DNA of 43,200 nt from Acidobacteriota bacterium (GTDB lineage: Bacteria; Acidobacteriota; Terriglobia; Terriglobales; Acidobacteriaceae): positions 41,375 through 84,574 of the forward strand of contig JAFDVV010000039.1 in the NCBI GenBank assembly GCA_018268775.1. Direction: 5' to 3'. A program made the translations under genes and the position numbers. Below the pieces are notes generated by a model. It did no database searches. It saw only the letters and a program-made list of their open reading frames with translations, and had not been told where the DNA came from. This document shows positions 12,149 through 21,640 of the stretch, piece by piece (the stretch's first letter is position 1; every line of letters begins with the position of its first letter).

Positions 12149-13269
12149 GCCGCAACCTCAATCTGGCCCAGCTTGCGTGGGGCCTTGCCTTCAAGCGCCT
12201 TGGCGATGGCGGCAATGTGCTCCGGCGTGTTGCCGCAGCAGCCGCCTGCGATGTTGATCAGGCCGCCGCGCGCGAAGTCGCCGAGGAAGCGCGCCATGTC
12301 GTCCGGCCCCAGGTCGAACCCGGTCTCAGAGAGAGGATTCGGCAGGCCGGCATTCGGATAGCACGAGATCGCCACGTCCGCCTTCTCCGAAAGCTCTTCG
12401 AGAAACGGATACATCAGGTCGGGCCCGAGCGAACAGTTCAGGCCCACCGACAGCGGCCTCACATGCTCGACCGCATTCCAGAACGCCTCCGTCGTCTGCG
12501 CCGAGATCAACGTCTCGCCGCCGCGCCCCACCGCCGCCGAGATCATCACCGGCAGTTCGGTCTTCTTCGCCGTGTAGCCGTCCTCATCGAAGACCTCGCG
12601 TATGGCAACCAGCGCCGCCTTCGCGTTCAGCGAGTCAAAGATCGTCTCCACCAGCAGCAGGTCCGAGCCGCCCGCAATCAGCGCGCGCACCTGCTGCGCA
12701 TACGCCGTCTTCACCTGGTCGAACGTGACCACGCGAAAGCCCGGGTCGTCCGCGTCCGGCGAATTCGACAGCGACACCGTCAGCGGGCCGATGGCACCTG
12801 CTACGAAGCGCTGCCGCCCTGTTGCGTTACCCACGCGGTCGGCCCATTCACGGCACTGCCGCGCCGACTGCTCATTGATCTCGTGCGCCAGGTCGACAAG
12901 CATCCGGTCGTCGATGATCTTCTGATAGAACTCCGGGTCCTTGCGTCCGCCGTGTTCGCGCGGGTCGTCGACGAAGAACTCGCTCTGCGTAATGCTGGTC
13001 GCGCCAAAGGTATTGGTCTCGATAATGTCCGCACCGGCCTCCAGAAAGCGCCGATGAATGTCGCAGATCATCTCCGGCTGCGTCAGCGAAAAGATGTCGC
13101 CGTTGTTCAGCAGGTCCTTCGGAGCGTCCTTGAACCTCTCCCCGCGTATGTCCTTCTCCTTCATCCCATACGTGCGGATGGTCGTGCCCATCGCCCCATC
13201 GATGATGGCGATACGGTTCTCAAGAATCTTCTTCAGCGGATGTGAGCTGGCGTTGTTCATAGGCTGCAT
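12145..13269 (-). CDS. metH: Homocysteine S-methyltransferase module of split methionine synthase
   Basis: First ORF of the split MetH, 374 residues, a homocysteine-binding TIM barrel. It opens with the typical [17 protein letters not shown] segment and carries the zinc ligands: one Cys in [10 protein letters not shown] and the Cys pair in [14 protein letters not shown] near the C-terminus. In most bacteria this domain is fused to the folate and B12 domains of MetH; here it ends just after the barrel with a short tail ([11 protein letters not shown]) and the rest is encoded by the overlapping downstream ORF. Since a complete barrel ends before the overlap and the downstream ORF has its own start, the split looks like a real gene structure rather than a sequencing frameshift. 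Start 13269 or the internal Met at 13260 are both possible. No SAM or SAH riboswitch was recognised upstream. Confidence 0.93.
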
Positions 13270-13334
13270 TCAGGTAGTACGAAGCTGCTGATTCTGCTTG
13301 CCTTGGCGTTGTTCACACACAAAGCATCTACTCC

Positions 13335-13340
13335 ATTATA
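13335..13340 (-). promoter_or_regulatory. Candidate -10 box for the metH pair
   Basis: Read on the minus strand this is TATAAT, about 65 bp before the start of the homocysteine-binding ORF. No clear -35 hexamer is seen at the usual distance, so the call rests on the -10 match and position. Confidence 0.4.
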
Positions 13341-13423
13341 TCGATGCGCCACATGGCCGCTGCGGCTCAGGAGCCTCGACACGCCTCATAGAACGTTCTG
13401 CCATCCCGAGCGAGCGACGAACT

Positions 13424-13480
13424 TGTCATCCTGAGCGAAGTCGTTGCGGAGCAACGACGAAGTCGAAGGACCTGCTTTTC
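13424..13480. repeat. Dispersed intergenic repeat, GTCATCCTGAGCGAAG...GAAGGACCTGC family
   Basis: This copy starts TGTCATCCTGAGCGAAG and ends GAAGGACCTGCTTTTC. In the middle GTCGTTGC and GCAACGAC form an 8-bp stem around GGA. Other family members lie at 24822-24866, 30668-30724 (inverted) and 36855-36905, and in-frame inside two genes (31384-31449, 34377-34442). It lies between the metH promoter region and the end of the dipeptidase gene. Confidence 0.8.
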
Positions 13481-13492
13481 TCCTATAGCCGA

Positions 13493-14215
13493 TCACTTTG
13501 CAACGGCAAGATCTTCAAACCGCACATTCAGGATCGGGTACTCTCTCCAGTCCTTGTAATCGAAGTGCCACCACTCGGTCGGATTGACGAGGAAGCCCTG
13601 CTTCACCATGGCGCGACGCAGCACCGCGCGCCTCGCACGCTCCTCCGCGGTGCCGCCGGGATAGTTTGCGTAAGCGCGCTCGGTCATCTCGTCATACCCG
13701 CTGGGCATCTCCACCTCTTTGCCGGTCTTCAGGTTGTACAGCGAAAGATCGACCGCGCAGCCGCGGTTATGCCGTGACCCCGCCTTCGGATCGGCGACAA
13801 ATATCTTTTGATGATTGGGCGTGGCGTCCCAGAAGATCTTCGTCACGTACCAAGGCCTGTAGCCGTCATGAATGATGATGCCGTACCCCTGCGCGCGCAG
13901 CTCCGGCAACGCACGCACGAGAGCTTCTGCCGCAGGCCGCTGAAGAAAGGCGCGCGCCTCCGTGTACACGGGCGTCCCCAGAAAATTGTTGGACGTGGCA
14001 TATCGAATGTCGAGCTTGATCGTCGGGTCGAGCTTCGTTAATTCCACTAGCTCAGGTTTGCGAAAGTTGCCTTGTTCCTGTGGCGGCTGCGCAGCAAGAG
14101 CATTCGCCCGCAGCTCGTCGATCGGATGCAACGGCTGAATGTGAAAGCTGGTCTGCTGCGCGAAGCTCGGCGTTAGTCCGCAAGCTAACAGCAAGTAGAG
14201 AAGTCTGCGATTCAT
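13493..14215 (-). CDS. D-alanyl-D-alanine dipeptidase, VanX/DdpX-like
   Basis: Exported zinc dipeptidase of 240 residues that should cleave D-Ala-D-Ala, in peptidoglycan turnover or recycling. An N-terminal signal (MNRRLLYLLLACGLTPSFA) is seen; Cys12 gives a weak lipobox-like LLAC, so a lipoprotein cannot be excluded. Family motifs are present: HDGYRP (Arg120), the zinc motif SRHNRGCAVD (His149, Asp156), and EWWH (Glu214, His217). ATG 14215 is chosen because it gives the signal peptide; it overlaps the Lhr helicase stop by 4 nt (14212-14215), so translation is probably coupled. No vanH/vanA-type ligase genes are nearby, so a glycopeptide-resistance role is unlikely; this fits the chromosomal DdpX-like housekeeping type. 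Confidence 0.92.
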   Translation of the reverse strand: MNRRLLYLLLACGLTPSFAQQTSFHIQPLHPIDELRANALAAQPPQEQGNFRKPELVELTKLDPTIKLDIRYATSNNFLGTPVYTEARAFLQRPAAEALVRALPELRAQGYGIIIHDGYRPWYVTKIFWDATPNHQKIFVADPKAGSRHNRGCAVDLSLYNLKTGKEVEMPSGYDEMTERAYANYPGGTAEERARRAVLRRAMVKQGFLVNPTEWWHFDYKDWREYPILNVRFEDLAVAK

Positions 14216-17200
14216 CGTGTCCTTCCTGCTCCATGTATCGGAGGTATCCTGCGTCTGACGTTGAAGCCCTTCGCGCCCGCCGAGAACCCTGCATCCAGAA
14301 GGAACCGGCCCATCCAGTGCCCACCGGCAGGGACGCCATTGATCGTCGCAATCAACATGCCGTGGACCGTTTCTCCATCTTCGTTTTGTTCCTGAACGCG
14401 TTCCACAAGAAACGCCGACAAGGCGCTCGCAATGTTCGAGCGCACCGGCTCCTCCTCGGGTAGAAACACCTGCATGTTGGCGTTCGCCCGCCGCAGGTAC
14501 GCGACCAGCGCGCCGTTGCAAAGTATCACTCGCGCGCCCACGCTCCGCGTCAACGACGTTGTTGCGTCTCCCACAGCAGGCCAGCGCAGCAGAGAACCAT
14601 AAGGGTTTGCAGGATCGCTGGCGGCCAATTGAACAATCTCCATTCGCTCGGCCCCGGTCTGCATGCGCAGCGAACGAAGAAGGTCAACTGCCGCCGGAAG
14701 CGCGAACTGCGTAGCGCCAAGGCCGGCGGCAAAATATCCGCGCCGTATCTTCCCGCTCTCCTCCATCGCCTTCAACACGTCGTACACGGCAGAGAAGCCG
14801 CCCTGCAGATTCTCCGCATGGGCCGTCTCACGAAACACAACGCCGTAGCGGTTCAAAAGCTGTTGTGCAATGGCGTGTCTCCAGGCAGTGACGGATGCGG
14901 CATCGCGATTGCCTGAAAACGCCGCAGCCTGAAGCGCCCATCGCCCTTGCCCCGTTGGCGGCGTCGTTCGCCGCGAACGAAATTCCATCTGGTTGTGAAT
15001 GCGTCGCGCGGGCTTTTTCGCGGTGCCTTGACGCTCGCAGTAGGCGCGCAGCGCAGCCATGCCATCGTTGGTCGCCATGCCCCTCCACACAAGCGACCAC
15101 AGCGCGTCGAGCGTCTCTCCCGGATAGCCGCCGCCAACGCCATCGTGCAGGTCCTGAAAGAACGAGGCCCCTCTTGCTCGCAGATATTCGACGATCGCCT
15201 GCTCTCGATCGCCCAGCGCAGCCGTCTCCTCCTGAACCTGCGGCCAGAGTTGCGGAAGCCGCTCCGCAAGGTACAGCGCAACGCGTCCATCGCGCTCGGC
15301 CAGAGGCCCCAGCCCCACCCACACCACTTCTCCCGCTGCGATCACCGTGTCGAGATCGGAGGGCTTATATCCATCCAGCCGCGCCGGCAATATCTCGGTT
15401 TCGAGAATGGACGCCGGTATCGCCGCTCCCTGCATGTTCTCGATAGCATCCAGCAACGCATCGAGTCCCCGCCGCCTTTGTACGATGCCCTGCCAGCGTG
15501 TCAGCAGACGCGCCAGTGTCGCCTGCTCCACTGGCTCGACTTCCTTGCGAAGACGCGCAAGGCTCTTGCGCCTTATCGAACGCAGCACCTCGTTGTCGCA
15601 CCACTCGCGATGAACGCCACCTGGCCGGAACCCTCCTTCAACGATGCGCCCAGACTGCACCAGCGCTCTCAGCGTCGCCTCGGCAGTATTTGTTGAGATC
15701 CCAAATCGCCCAGCAACCTCCTGCGTCGTAAACGGCCCATGAGTTCGCGCATATCTGCGAAGCAGGTCTACAACCGCATCCGGTGCCTCAGTCAGAAAGG
15801 CCGCTGGTAAGCCGCGAGGCAACGAGATGCCCAAACCGTCGCGATAACGTGAAGCATCCTCAACGGCGATGAAGCGCCTCTCGCCGGCGATGCGTACTTC
15901 GACCACTCGCCGCGCCTGCTGCAAACGCTCGATGCTCGCCGCAATCTCCGCGCTCACGCATCTGCGCAGAAGCCCGTCCGCGCCCAGGTCGCCCACGCGC
16001 AGCAACAGGTCGTGCACGCCATCCATGTTGCGCGCCCGGTAGCCGTCAGCCACTCCCTGTAACTGTTCCTCGGTCTGCTCAATTGCATCGGCGTCGAGCA
16101 GCTCGCGAAGATCGGCGTCGCCCATCAGCTCGCGCAGTTGGTCCTGGTCGATGGCCAACGCCTGCGCGCGCCGCTCCGCAAGCGGAGCATCGCCATCGTA
16201 GATATAGTTGGCCACATAGCTGAACAGCAGCGCGGAAGCAAAAGGAGATGGCGTGCGCGAGTCGGCTGTGTGAACGCGAATGCCGCGGTTCGAGACCAGG
16301 CGCAGTATCTCCATCAGCGCAGGCATGTCGAAGACATCGCGCATGCACTCGCGATAGACCTCCAGCAGAATCGGGAACGAGGCGTAACGGCTCGCCACGC
16401 TCAGCAGATCGTATGCTCGCTTTCGCTGCTGCCATAGAGGACTCCGCCCATCCGCTCTTCGTCGTGGAAGCAGGAGCGCCCTCGCCGCGCCTTCGCGGAA
16501 CTTCGCGGCAAACAGCGATGTGGAGCCGAGCTGCCGCAGCACCATCTCCGCCGCCTCCTCCGGTTCAAGCATCAGTTGTTCCACATCGGGCGCTTCATCC
16601 GTCTCGGGGAAGCGAAGGACGAAGCCGTCGTCCGTCCACATCGTCTCGACATCGGGGCCGTTTACCATGCGCAGCTTCGCCGTAACGGCCATCGCCCACG
16701 GAGCGTGCACCCTGCTGCCGAACGGTGTCAGCACGCAAACTCGCCAGAAGCCCAGCTCATCGCGCACGCGCTCAATCACGATGTTGCAGTCGTCGGGAAC
16801 GGCCGTCGTCGCGGCCTCCTGGTCGGCAAGATAGCGCAACACGTTCTCCGACGCGGCGGGATCGAGATCATGCTCCGAGGTGAGCTTCGCTATCGCTACC
16901 GCGCGCGGCATCTCGCGCAGCTTGCGTATCAGCGCACCGATGGTCCTCCCAAACTCCAGCGGGCGTCCCGGCCGGTCGCCATGCCAGAACGGCATCTTGC
17001 CCGCCTCGCCGGGAGCGGGCGACACCAGCACGCGATCGTGCGTGATCTCTTCAATCCGCCACGTCGACGCGCCCAGAATAAAGCTCTCGCCCACCCTGCT
17101 CTCAAAGACCATCTCCTCATCAAGCTCGCCGACACGTACAGGCTTCGCCCTCTCACCTGCAAGAAAGACGCCATACGTTCCACGGTCGGGAATCGTCCCG

Positions 17201-18960
17201 CCGTTCAGTATGGCCACTCTCTTTACGCCGGCCCTCGGAGTGATCCAGTTCCTTGCACGGTCCCACGTAATGCGAGGCCGCAGCTCCGCAAACTCGTCCG
17301 AAGGATAGCGGCCCGCCAGCATGTCCAACACACCGTCGAAGACGCTGCGGCCCAACCCCGCAAACGGAGCGGCCCCACGCACCAGCCGCACCAGCGCATT
17401 GTAGCCAATGCCCGGGCCCTCATCCTCCTCGCCGCTCCGCTCGCGTCGTCTCGTTGCGTCCATAGCCGCAAGCGGTGGATGCGCAACCGTTGCGACAATC
17501 TGCTGCGCAAGCACATCGAGCGGATTCCGCAGAAACCGCGTCGATTCGACATGCCCCTGGTGCATCGCCCGCGTCACCGCCGCGCATGCAATCAGGTCGG
17601 CGCGATACTTCGGAAAGACGACGCCAGTCGATGGCGCGCCAACCCGATGTCCCGCGCGGCCAATACGTTGCATTCCTGCCGCGACCGACGGAGGTGCTTC
17701 AATCTGGATCACCAGGTCGATCGCACCCATGTCGATCCCAAGCTCCAGCGAAGAGGTCGCAACCAGCGCCTTGATGCCGCCGGCCTTCAGCAGCTCTTCA
17801 ATCTCCACCCTCTGCGCGGCGGCCAGCGATCCATGGTGCGCGCGAACGATCGGCTCTCCCGCCAGTTCGTTGAGCGCACCCGCCAGCCGCTCGGCGATTC
17901 TTCGCGCATTCACGAAGATCAGCGTCGAGGTCCGCTCGCGAATCAGCTCAAGCAGCCGCGGATAGATCGACTGCCATATGGAACTCCGCTTTGGCCCCTG
18001 CGAGGTTGACCCGTCCGGCTGTTCTTCAACGTGTCCGGGCCGCGCCATGTCTTCAACCGGAACCTCGACTCTCAGCTCAAGCGCTTTTTTCGCGCCTGCA
18101 TTGACCACCGTTACTGGACGATACGACGTCGCAACCTCATTGGCGGAGGCTTTGCCCGCAGCCTCCATCAATACCGTTGAGACCTCCGCCGCAACCTCGA
18201 CCTTGTGCGTCGTCCTGGCACTCCGCTTGCGTTCACGCTCTTCGACAACGGCCCCGCCAAGAAACCGCGCCACCTCTTCCAGCGGACGCTGCGTTGCCGA
18301 CAGCCCGATGCGTTGGATAGGGCGCGCAGCCAGCGCCTCCAGCCGCTCCATCGACAGTGCAAGATGCGCCCCGCGCTTCGTCGGGACCAGCGCGTGGATC
18401 TCATCGACGATGACGGTCTCAACCGACCGCAGCGCCTCACCGCCCTCCGAAGTCAGAAGCAGATACAGGCTCTCGGGGGTCGTAATCAAGATCTCTCCGG
18501 GATGCCTGCGAAACCGCGCTCTGTCTCTCTGCGAGGTGTCGCCAGTCCTCACGCTGATCTCGGGAATCCGCGCGGCAACGCCTTCCCGCTCTGCCATCCG
18601 CGCGATTCCCGCAAGCGGTGCGCGCAGGTTCCGCTCCACGTCGGCCGCCAGCGCCTTCAGCGGGGAGATGTAGACAACGCGACATCCCGGCGTTGGCTCA
18701 GACCGGAGCATCAGCTTGTCCAGACACCACAGAAAGGCGGTGAGCGTCTTGCCCGTGCCCGTCGGCGCGAGGATGAGTGTTGACTCGCCCCGTGCAATCG
18801 CGGGCCAGCCTTCGATCTGCGGCGCAGTCGGCCCCTCGAAGGATGCCCTGAACCACTGCGCCGTCACCGGATGAAACAGGTCGAAGACGTCTGCAACGCC
18901 TTCAGCTCTTTCAGACTCAGCCGCAGCCTGCTTCTTCGAACTGTGCGGGATTCGAGGCAT
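14212..18960 (-). CDS. lhr: Lhr-type ATP-dependent large helicase
   Basis: Superfamily 2 helicase of 1582 residues, the length of Lhr (large helicase-related) proteins involved in DNA repair. Motifs in order: Walker A APTGTGKT (about 65-72), TPESLYLLL (161-169), DEIH box (186-189), SATQRP (motif III-like), the second RecA domain with STLIFVNARRIAERLAG and VATSSLELGIDMGAIDLVIQ, and QRIGRAGHR (motif VI). The winged-helix and Lhr core domains follow, and then a long C-terminal region typical of full-length bacterial Lhr. Start 18960 (MPRIPHSSKK) gives a basic N-terminal tail before the helicase. It is first in a two-gene unit with the VanX-like dipeptidase. No internal frameshift is seen. Confidence 0.95.
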   Translation of the reverse strand: MPRIPHSSKKQAAAESERAEGVADVFDLFHPVTAQWFRASFEGPTAPQIEGWPAIARGESTLILAPTGTGKTLTAFLWCLDKLMLRSEPTPGCRVVYISPLKALAADVERNLRAPLAGIARMAEREGVAARIPEISVRTGDTSQRDRARFRRHPGEILITTPESLYLLLTSEGGEALRSVETVIVDEIHALVPTKRGAHLALSMERLEALAARPIQRIGLSATQRPLEEVARFLGGAVVEERERKRSARTTHKVEVAAEVSTVLMEAAGKASANEVATSYRPVTVVNAGAKKALELRVEVPVEDMARPGHVEEQPDGSTSQGPKRSSIWQSIYPRLLELIRERTSTLIFVNARRIAERLAGALNELAGEPIVRAHHGSLAAAQRVEIEELLKAGGIKALVATSSLELGIDMGAIDLVIQIEAPPSVAAGMQRIGRAGHRVGAPSTGVVFPKYRADLIACAAVTRAMHQGHVESTRFLRNPLDVLAQQIVATVAHPPLAAMDATRRRERSGEEDEGPGIGYNALVRLVRGAAPFAGLGRSVFDGVLDMLAGRYPSDEFAELRPRITWDRARNWITPRAGVKRVAILNGGTIPDRGTYGVFLAGERAKPVRVGELDEEMVFESRVGESFILGASTWRIEEITHDRVLVSPAPGEAGKMPFWHGDRPGRPLEFGRTIGALIRKLREMPRAVAIAKLTSEHDLDPAASENVLRYLADQEAATTAVPDDCNIVIERVRDELGFWRVCVLTPFGSRVHAPWAMAVTAKLRMVNGPDVETMWTDDGFVLRFPETDEAPDVEQLMLEPEEAAEMVLRQLGSTSLFAAKFREGAARALLLPRRRADGRSPLWQQRKRAYDLLSVASRYASFPILLEVYRECMRDVFDMPALMEILRLVSNRGIRVHTADSRTPSPFASALLFSYVANYIYDGDAPLAERRAQALAIDQDQLRELMGDADLRELLDADAIEQTEEQLQGVADGYRARNMDGVHDLLLRVGDLGADGLLRRCVSAEIAASIERLQQARRVVEVRIAGERRFIAVEDASRYRDGLGISLPRGLPAAFLTEAPDAVVDLLRRYARTHGPFTTQEVAGRFGISTNTAEATLRALVQSGRIVEGGFRPGGVHREWCDNEVLRSIRRKSLARLRKEVEPVEQATLARLLTRWQGIVQRRRGLDALLDAIENMQGAAIPASILETEILPARLDGYKPSDLDTVIAAGEVVWVGLGPLAERDGRVALYLAERLPQLWPQVQEETAALGDREQAIVEYLRARGASFFQDLHDGVGGGYPGETLDALWSLVWRGMATNDGMAALRAYCERQGTAKKPARRIHNQMEFRSRRTTPPTGQGRWALQAAAFSGNRDAASVTAWRHAIAQQLLNRYGVVFRETAHAENLQGGFSAVYDVLKAMEESGKIRRGYFAAGLGATQFALPAAVDLLRSLRMQTGAERMEIVQLAASDPANPYGSLLRWPAVGDATTSLTRSVGARVILCNGALVAYLRRANANMQVFLPEEEPVRSNIASALSAFLVERVQEQNEDGETVHGMLIATINGVPAGGHWMGRFLLDAGFSAGAKGFNVRRRIPPIHGAGRTR

Positions 18961-18990
18961 TCGCGCTATACAGCATCATAGAGGTGGTCG

Positions 18991-19234
18991 TTTGTCATTC
19001 CGCAACGAAGTGGAGGAATCTGCCTCTCTCGCGCGACGCGGCCCGCTACAGCTCATCTATCCTGCTACAGCGCATCTATCCCGCTACAGCGCACTTTGTC
19101 ATTCCGTAACGAAGTGGAGGAATCTGCTTTTGCTTGTGATAGCCCCGGCAAAAAAAGCAGATTCCTCCGTTTCACTACGGAATGACAAAGGTTTGCTACA
19201 GAATGGCAAAGGTTTCACTACGGAATGACAAAGG
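18991..19234. repeat. Cluster of inverted and tandem repeats between lhr and the SDR gene
   Basis: Two direct copies of TTTGTCATTCCG(C/T)AACGAAG followed by GGAGGAATCTGC lie at 18991-19023 and 19095-19128, and an inverted copy at about 19155-19191 can pair with the second one. Between them a 19-nt unit starting GCTACAGC is repeated 2.5 times (19045-19093). At the right end a 21-22-nt unit (TTTCACTACGGAATGACAAA plus GG) is repeated three times at 19170-19191, 19192-19212 and 19213-19234, stopping 2 bp before the SDR stop codon. There are no spacers as in CRISPR; this is a degenerating palindromic-repeat and minisatellite cluster. Confidence 0.85.
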
Positions 19235-19236
19235 TC

Positions 19237-20217
19237 TCACGGGAACTGGACGCCGGTCCACCCTTCGCACAACTCCCACAATCTCGCCGCCGTCTTGGCG
19301 TCGCGTGCCTGCGGAGCGACCTGTGCCGGGCCTACCGCCTCGCCGCGCATCTCGCCCATCCCCTGCGGGCCGTAGTAGCCGCCATCGACTGCCTCCGCCG
19401 AAGTCGCGGCGTACAGCGTGGGCAGCGCTCCCTCTGCATCGGTGTTCAGAAATATCCCAATCGCACCACCCACAATCGTGCGTGCCACTCTGAATGCGGC
19501 CGAACGGTCCTGCCCGCGAAACAGCTCTGTTGCTGCAACGCCGGGATGCGCGGCGATACTCAGGACAGACGATCCCCGCGCGCGAAGCCTTCTGCTCAGC
19601 TCGAACGAGAACATCAGGTCTGCCAGCTTCGACTGCTGATAGGCCCGCATCGGCGAGTACGACCTCTTCGATTGCAGGTCGTCCATTTGCAGGTCCGTTC
19701 TCTTGTGCGCGAGCGAGGCGATCGTCACCACGCGCGAAGGGTTCTCGTGCGTTGACGACCTTTCCAGCGCAGGCAGCAGCAACCCCGTCAGCGCAAAGTG
19801 CCCCAGCACATTCGTGCCGAACTGCATCTCGAATCCGTCGGCCGTCTCCGCGCGGCGCGCCACCGCCATCACGCCCGCGTTGTTGATCAGCGTGTGCAGC
19901 GGACGCTGGCGCGCAAGCTCTTCGGCGGCAAAGCGGTGCACCGACTCCAGCGAGCTCAGGTCGAAGACCGCCAGCTCCGCGCGCGCGCCGGGGGCCTCCT
20001 CTTTTAGTCGCGCCAGTGCGGCCTCGCCTCGTTGCCTGTTGCGGCAACCCAGAACCAGGCCTGCGTCTCTGCGAGCCAGCTCCAGCGCGGCGTGGTAGCC
20101 AATGCCGCTGTTCGCTCCCGTAATCAGGAACCTTCTGCCGCGCAGCGGCGGAATGTCTTTCGCCTTCCAGGTGCTGGACATGGTCTTAGGATGCACCACC
20201 GGGGAGCGATCTTCCAT
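19237..20217 (-). CDS. Short-chain dehydrogenase/reductase (retinol-dehydrogenase-like SDR)
   Basis: Classical Rossmann-fold SDR of up to 326 residues. Cofactor motif TGANSGIG, then LINNAGVM (NNAG), an active-site Ser in VVTIASLAH, and YQQSKLAD (Tyr-x-x-x-Lys) are all present. The basic residue pattern after the second strand (GCRNRQRGE) suggests NADP(H). The nearest general family is retinol dehydrogenase/WW-domain oxidoreductase-like SDRs; the substrate is unknown. The reading frame is open to 20652, but that part lies antisense to the next gene; Met 20217 or Met 20181 (MSSTWKAKDIP) are the plausible starts, the latter fitting the usual SDR N-terminus. It is divergent from the TauE gene. 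Confidence 0.88.
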   Translation of the reverse strand: MEDRSPVVHPKTMSSTWKAKDIPPLRGRRFLITGANSGIGYHAALELARRDAGLVLGCRNRQRGEAALARLKEEAPGARAELAVFDLSSLESVHRFAAEELARQRPLHTLINNAGVMAVARRAETADGFEMQFGTNVLGHFALTGLLLPALERSSTHENPSRVVTIASLAHKRTDLQMDDLQSKRSYSPMRAYQQSKLADLMFSFELSRRLRARGSSVLSIAAHPGVAATELFRGQDRSAAFRVARTIVGGAIGIFLNTDAEGALPTLYAATSAEAVDGGYYGPQGMGEMRGEAVGPAQVAPQARDAKTAARLWELCEGWTGVQFP

Positions 20218-20338
20218 GCGTCTTATGGTGCACAAGGATGCACGGCGGTGCAGGGGACGCAGGGTCACGGGGTGATGTTCCGGGCGCTTCGCAGTGAATG
20301 AAGCATTGGATCGCGAATTACTCGCATAGAATGAGCGT

Positions 20339-21181
20339 GTGACTGTGCTGACATTCACGCTGCTTGTCTTCTCCGGCTCCTTCGCCGCCGGGTTGCTGGG
20401 CGCGCTCACAGGTCTTGGCGGAGGCGTCGTTCTCGTCCCTCTGCTTACGCTGGGCTTCCACGTCGACATTCGGTACGCCATCGGCGCGTCGCTGATCTCG
20501 GTCATCGCCACATCGTCAGGCGCGGCGGCGGCATACGTTCGCGAAGGCTTCTCGAGCGTGCGGATCGGCATGTTCCTCGAGGTCGCCACCACGCTCGGAG
20601 CGCTGCTCGGGGCCTTTCTCGCGGCAAAGGTTCCCACCCGGGAACTCGCCATCCTGTTTGGACTGGTGCTGATCTACTCGGCATGGCTCTCATGGCGCAG
20701 CAACAAGCTCATGCACGTCGATCCCGCGATCGACAATCCATCGTCCGACAAGCTGCGGCTCTCCGGCTCCTACCCGGGGCGCGGCGGAGAGCATATTCAC
20801 TACAAGGTCGACCGCATCCCCCAGGGCTTCGCCATGATGTTCGGCGCGGGAACGCTCTCCGGCTTGCTTGGCATCGGTTCAGGCGCCGTAAAAGTGCTTG
20901 CGATGGACCGCATCATGCGCATCCCCTTCAAGGTCTCGACGACCACCAGCAACTTCATGATCGGCGTCACCGCCGCCGCAAGCGCGGGCATCTACCTGCG
21001 CCGCGGCTACGTCGACCCCGCACTGGCCGCGCCTGTGATGCTGGGTGTGCTCTCCGGCGCTGTGATCGGAGCCAAGCTGCTGGCCCGCACCAAGGTCTCC
21101 GTGCTGCGTACCGTCTTTGCGTTCGTTGTCTTTGCGCTCGGTATCGAGATGATCGTCAACGGCTCGCTGGGGAGGATGTAA
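20339..21181 (+). CDS. TauE/SafE-family sulfite/anion exporter
   Basis: Inner-membrane protein of 280 residues with about eight hydrophobic segments and the two-repeat layout of TauE/SafE (DUF81) permeases: the first repeat begins GLLGALTGLGGGVVLVPLLTL and the second GTLSGLLGIGSGAVKVLAMD. The family moves sulfite, sulfoacetate or related organosulfur anions, but substrate cannot be assigned. The start is a GTG at 20339. The stop overlaps the start of the DUF1634 gene by one base (TAATG), a typical operon pairing. Confidence 0.9.
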   Translation: MTVLTFTLLVFSGSFAAGLLGALTGLGGGVVLVPLLTLGFHVDIRYAIGASLISVIATSSGAAAAYVREGFSSVRIGMFLEVATTLGALLGAFLAAKVPTRELAILFGLVLIYSAWLSWRSNKLMHVDPAIDNPSSDKLRLSGSYPGRGGEHIHYKVDRIPQGFAMMFGAGTLSGLLGIGSGAVKVLAMDRIMRIPFKVSTTTSNFMIGVTAAASAGIYLRRGYVDPALAAPVMLGVLSGAVIGAKLLARTKVSVLRTVFAFVVFALGIEMIVNGSLGRM

Positions 21182-21558
21182 TGCGCTTTCTGCTCGACGA
21201 TGAACGGATGGAGCGGGCGATGGGCGTGCTGTTGCGCTTCGGCGTCGTGCTGGCGTCAACGGCGGTCCTCGCCGGCCTGCTGTTTTATCTTCAGGACCAC
21301 GGTGGCAAGCCGGTGCAGTTCCACGACTTCAAGGCCTACAACTTCGACCTCAGGCATGGGAGCGGGTTGTTCTCAGGCTCGCCGCGCGGCAATGCCGCGG
21401 CCATCATCGAGCTGGGAATCATTCTGCTGATTGCCACGCCGGTGGCGCGCGTCGTCTTTGCCGTGGTGGCCTTTGCGATGGAACGCGACCGGCTCTACAC
21501 GGCCATCAGCCTTGCCGTGCTCGCCGTGCTGGTCTATAGTCTGCTGCACGCAAGCTGA
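21181..21558 (+). CDS. DUF1634 membrane protein, partner of the TauE-like exporter
   Basis: Small integral membrane protein of 125 residues with three predicted transmembrane segments (GVLLRFGVVLASTAVLAGLL, IIELGIILLIATPVARVVF and TAISLAVLAVLVYSLL). It fits DUF1634, which often occurs directly after TauE/SafE genes. The ATG at 21181 shares one base with the upstream stop, and GGAGG at 21171-21175 is well placed, so co-expression is near certain. Its function is unknown; an accessory or regulatory role in the transporter is inferred from the gene pairing only. Confidence 0.88.
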   Translation: MRFLLDDERMERAMGVLLRFGVVLASTAVLAGLLFYLQDHGGKPVQFHDFKAYNFDLRHGSGLFSGSPRGNAAAIIELGIILLIATPVARVVFAVVAFAMERDRLYTAISLAVLAVLVYSLLHAS

Positions 21559-21640
21559 AGCCGGTTACGAACTCGTAGAAGGTTTGTCCTTGCGATCAAA
21601 GGGGCAGTAGCGATCCAGCCAGCCAGAGCGGCAACTTCAA

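Noticed and set aside
13270..13423. Possible SAM or SAH riboswitch before metH
   Set aside because: The leader is only about 60 nt after the predicted start of transcription and neither the SAM-I nor the SAH consensus could be recognised.
13493..14215. Glycopeptide (vancomycin) resistance locus
   Set aside because: Only a VanX-like dipeptidase is present; there is no vanH, vanA/B-type ligase or vanRS nearby, so a housekeeping DdpX-like role is likelier.
16576..18009. Open frame of 477 codons opposite lhr
   Set aside because: Antisense to conserved helicase motifs, Arg-rich and without a domain.
19045..19234. CRISPR-like repeats
   Set aside because: The repeats are contiguous without unique spacers, units are only 19-22 nt and no cas genes are present.
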